From Amycolatopsis thermoflava N1165 (GTDB lineage Bacteria; Actinomycetota; Actinomycetes; Mycobacteriales; Pseudonocardiaceae): 64,000 nt of DNA. The notes under the pieces were generated by a model. It had not been told where the DNA came from. It was given only the letters and a program-made list of their open reading frames with translations, and did no database searches. Of the stretch, positions 62,419 through 64,000 are shown in pieces (the first letter of the stretch is position 1; each line of letters opens with the position of its first letter). Where the stretch lies: contig NZ_KI421511.1 of NCBI RefSeq assembly GCF_000473265.1, forward strand, positions 7,351,314 to 7,415,313. The letters are read 5' to 3'. The position numbers were made by a program, and so were the translations under genes.

Positions 62419-62670
62419 ATGGGCGGGAAGCGGCAGGTGCGGGTGGCGATGCACCGCCGGCGGGTCGACGTGGACGGGCCGGACGGCGAGCCGGTGACGT
62501 TGTCGTACCCGGGGATGCTGCTGACCGGGTACGAGGACGGCCGCGAGGTGTGCCAGCGCTGGATCCCGCTGGGCAACGAGCCGAGCGTGTCCGACGACGA
62601 ACGGCTGATCGCGGCCCTGCACGCGGCGATGCGGTGGCAGAACAACGACGCGGAGGAGGAGTGCCCCTGA
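62419..62670 (+). CDS. Small hypothetical protein
   Basis: An 83-residue frame starts [14 protein letters not shown] and continues with [16 protein letters not shown] and [15 protein letters not shown]. Codon use fits a gene, and it is divergent from tex. ATG start; GTG two codons earlier is possible. Family unknown. Confidence 0.6.
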   Translation: MGGKRQVRVAMHRRRVDVDGPDGEPVTLSYPGMLLTGYEDGREVCQRWIPLGNEPSVSDDERLIAALHAAMRWQNNDAEEECP

Positions 62671-62698
62671 GAGGCGTCCGCGCGGTGCCGAGCCTGGG

Positions 62699-63691
62699 CT
62701 AGAACGCCCAGAGGTGGACCGACGCGCCGTCCTCGGCCACCGTGTACCAGGCGCCGTCGCCCGCCGGGCGCGGCGGGCCCGCGACGGGGAACGGGTAGGT
62801 GACCTCGCCGCGCGGTGTCAGGTCGCGCAGGAGCCAGTGACGGGCCGGGCGGTTGCCCGCGCCGGCGACGATGACCGTGCTCTCGTCGGCGAACGCCGCC
62901 TCCAGGTCCCAGTAGACGCGGCTGCCGGCTCCCGGCGGGAGGGTGCCCGTCGCGTCCAGCTCGCGCAGCACCGAGCCGTCCTCGTCGTGCAGCGACAGGG
63001 TCTCCTGGGTGACGTCGACGGTGAGCAGCAGGCCGGACGGGCTCACCGCGAGCGCGACCAGCTCGTCGTCGACCTTCGTCACCGACAACCGCCCGTCCCA
63101 CCGGCCGGACAGGACGGGTGAACCCTCCTCGCCCTCGCCGATGCTCAGGTGCATCCGGGTGGGATCCGGGTGCGCGGTGTGGAACGAGCCGGAGGCCACG
63201 GTGCCGGTCTCCGCGCGGCCGAGCACCCGGCCGTCGACCGCGTCCAGCACGAGCCACGCCTCGCCGTCCGGTTCGCGGACGTGGGCCCAGACGAGCTTGC
63301 TGTCGCCGGACACCGCGGCCGATCCGTGGTCCGGGTACTCGTGGTCCTCGTCGTCGAGGTACTCGGCAGCCGACGCGTGCGGCACGTCGCAGCCGCCCCA
63401 GCACGCGTGCCGCATCTCCCAGCGGATGTCACCGGCCGGATCGACCGCGCGTACCGCGTGCAGCCCGGCGAACACCGCGAAATCGCCGTGCGGGGACAGG
63501 GTCGCGGTGCCGAGACCGCGTGGCCACGGAGCCGGGAAGCGCACCTCGCGGCCCTCGCCGGGATCCAGCGCGACCAGTTCGGTGTCGCCGCGCTGCACGA
63601 GCAGCCCGTGCACCAGTTCAGGAGCGTCGGCGCCGGACGGGGGCAGCGGGGCGGCGAGGGTGGCGACGAGGCGGGCGACGGTCACGCGCAC
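62699..63691 (-). CDS. Beta-propeller-like hypothetical protein
   Basis: The 330-residue protein contains repeated short beta segments such as [33 protein letters not shown] and [20 protein letters not shown], suggesting a WD40- or PQQ-like propeller. No signal peptide is seen. The first codons (MRVTVARL) might be replaced by the GTG two codons on. It follows the MarR gene by nine bases, so both are probably one operon. Confidence 0.65.
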   Translation of the reverse strand: MRVTVARLVATLAAPLPPSGADAPELVHGLLVQRGDTELVALDPGEGREVRFPAPWPRGLGTATLSPHGDFAVFAGLHAVRAVDPAGDIRWEMRHACWGGCDVPHASAAEYLDDEDHEYPDHGSAAVSGDSKLVWAHVREPDGEAWLVLDAVDGRVLGRAETGTVASGSFHTAHPDPTRMHLSIGEGEEGSPVLSGRWDGRLSVTKVDDELVALAVSPSGLLLTVDVTQETLSLHDEDGSVLRELDATGTLPPGAGSRVYWDLEAAFADESTVIVAGAGNRPARHWLLRDLTPRGEVTYPFPVAGPPRPAGDGAWYTVAEDGASVHLWAF

Positions 63692-63700
63692 ACCTTACGG

Positions 63701-64000
63701 TCACGCCGGCGGCGGGCTGAGCTTCAGCAGGAGCCGGTGCAGTTCGGCGCGCTCCGCGGCGTTCAGCCGGCTCAGCATCGACTCGTCCACCTCGCGCGCG
63801 ACCGGGTCGGCCTCGCGCAGGGCGGCTTCGCCCGCGCTGGTCAGGCGCAGGATGCGGCGGCGCCGGTCGGTGCCGATCGTGCGGGTGATCAGGCCGCGCT
63901 GTTCCAGCCGCAGCATCAGGTTCGCCAGCGTCGCCTTGTCGATCGCCGCCTGCTGGCCCGCGCTCGCCTGGTCCACGTCGTCGCCGTCGGCGATCGCCTT
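63701..64000 (-). CDS. MarR-family regulator, cut by the window edge
   Basis: The visible C-terminal 99 residues contain the recognition helix and wing of a MarR protein (IDKATLANLMLRLEQRGLI, then TDRRRRILRLTSAGEAAL). The frame is open to the window end, so the N-terminus lies outside. A GTG at 63976 exists but would remove the first half of the domain. Confidence 0.8.
   Translation of the reverse strand, partial: KAIADGDDVDQASAGQQAAIDKATLANLMLRLEQRGLITRTIGTDRRRRILRLTSAGEAALREADPVAREVDESMLSRLNAAERAELHRLLLKLSPPPA

Noticed and set aside
62250-63404. Extension of the tex frame upstream of 62249
   Set aside because: The extra residues are shadow sequence opposite other genes, and the Tex family starts at VAVQSIEQK.

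Overview
The window is GC-rich DNA with frequent GTG starts, stop/start overlaps (GTGA, ATGA, TGATG) and short leaders. Gene content includes a crotonyl-CoA carboxylase/reductase, actinobacterial DivIVA/Scy-like coiled-coil proteins, a SARP/AfsR-like regulator and a THUMP-like methyltransferase. All of this points to a filamentous actinomycete, most like Pseudonocardiaceae (Amycolatopsis-type). That assignment is inference from content and style; I could not run a database search. I see no rRNA, tRNA, CRISPR array, insertion sequence or prophage.

Layout. 1-7.2 kb: a hexanucleotide repeat, an M50 peptidase, proA, a UspA/adenylate-cyclase pair, a first intergenic repeat array, a DivIVA-like coiled-coil protein and ccrA. 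7.2-11.2 kb: acyl-CoA genes (TetR regulator, methylmalonyl-CoA epimerase, thiolase, meaB), which with ccrA suggest ethylmalonyl-CoA/methylmalonyl-CoA metabolism. 11.2-13.8 kb: a MocR/PdxR regulator divergent from an AhpD-like and a PEP-mutase-like gene. 13.8-18.7 kb: a LacI-controlled sugar ABC operon with a mannose-6-phosphate isomerase homologue. 18.7-20.6 kb: a decayed patch holding a frameshifted aspartyl-protease-like gene and a histidine kinase lacking its N-terminus. 20.7-28.8 kb: DUF3817 protein, LysR/SDR pair, YbbN-like thioredoxin, thiamine-binding-like protein, MarR, zinc lipoprotein peptidase and glycogen phosphorylase. 28.8-34.7 kb: an IclR-controlled sugar-acid catabolic cluster (SDR, DHDPS-family lyase, enolase-superfamily enzyme, uronate-dehydrogenase-like enzyme, MFS carrier). 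35-36.1 kb: cysteine dioxygenase and rhodanese behind a short Cys-containing leader peptide. 36.2-43.3 kb: an ABC ATPase, an enoyl-CoA hydratase with two methyltransferases, an acid phosphatase, threonine synthase and a Ser/Thr kinase. 44.2-46.1 kb: a large Scy-like protein with 11-residue repeats. 47.2-51.1 kb: a heat-shock pair, an FAD oxidase and a class III aminotransferase. 51.4-55.9 kb: redox and NmrA-like genes with HxlR, and a Leu/Val dehydrogenase with an Lrp regulator. 55.9-62.3 kb: NmrA-like protein, AfsR-like regulator and Tex. 62.4-64 kb: small hypothetical genes and a MarR gene cut by the window edge.

The most unusual signal is between genes. At least seven non-coding spacers hold imperfect tandem arrays, each with its own unit (about 9, 21, 27, 32, 42, 67 and 70 bp), mostly in convergent or 3'-end spacers. 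In two places (52.1-52.5 kb and 34.9-35.0 kb) the repeat includes the last codons of the neighbouring gene, as if these spacers grew by copying gene 3' ends. The second notable signal is a 37-residue leader peptide with a Cys-Gly-Cys run and an overlapping hairpin upstream of the cysteine dioxygenase operon, which fits cysteine-dependent attenuation.
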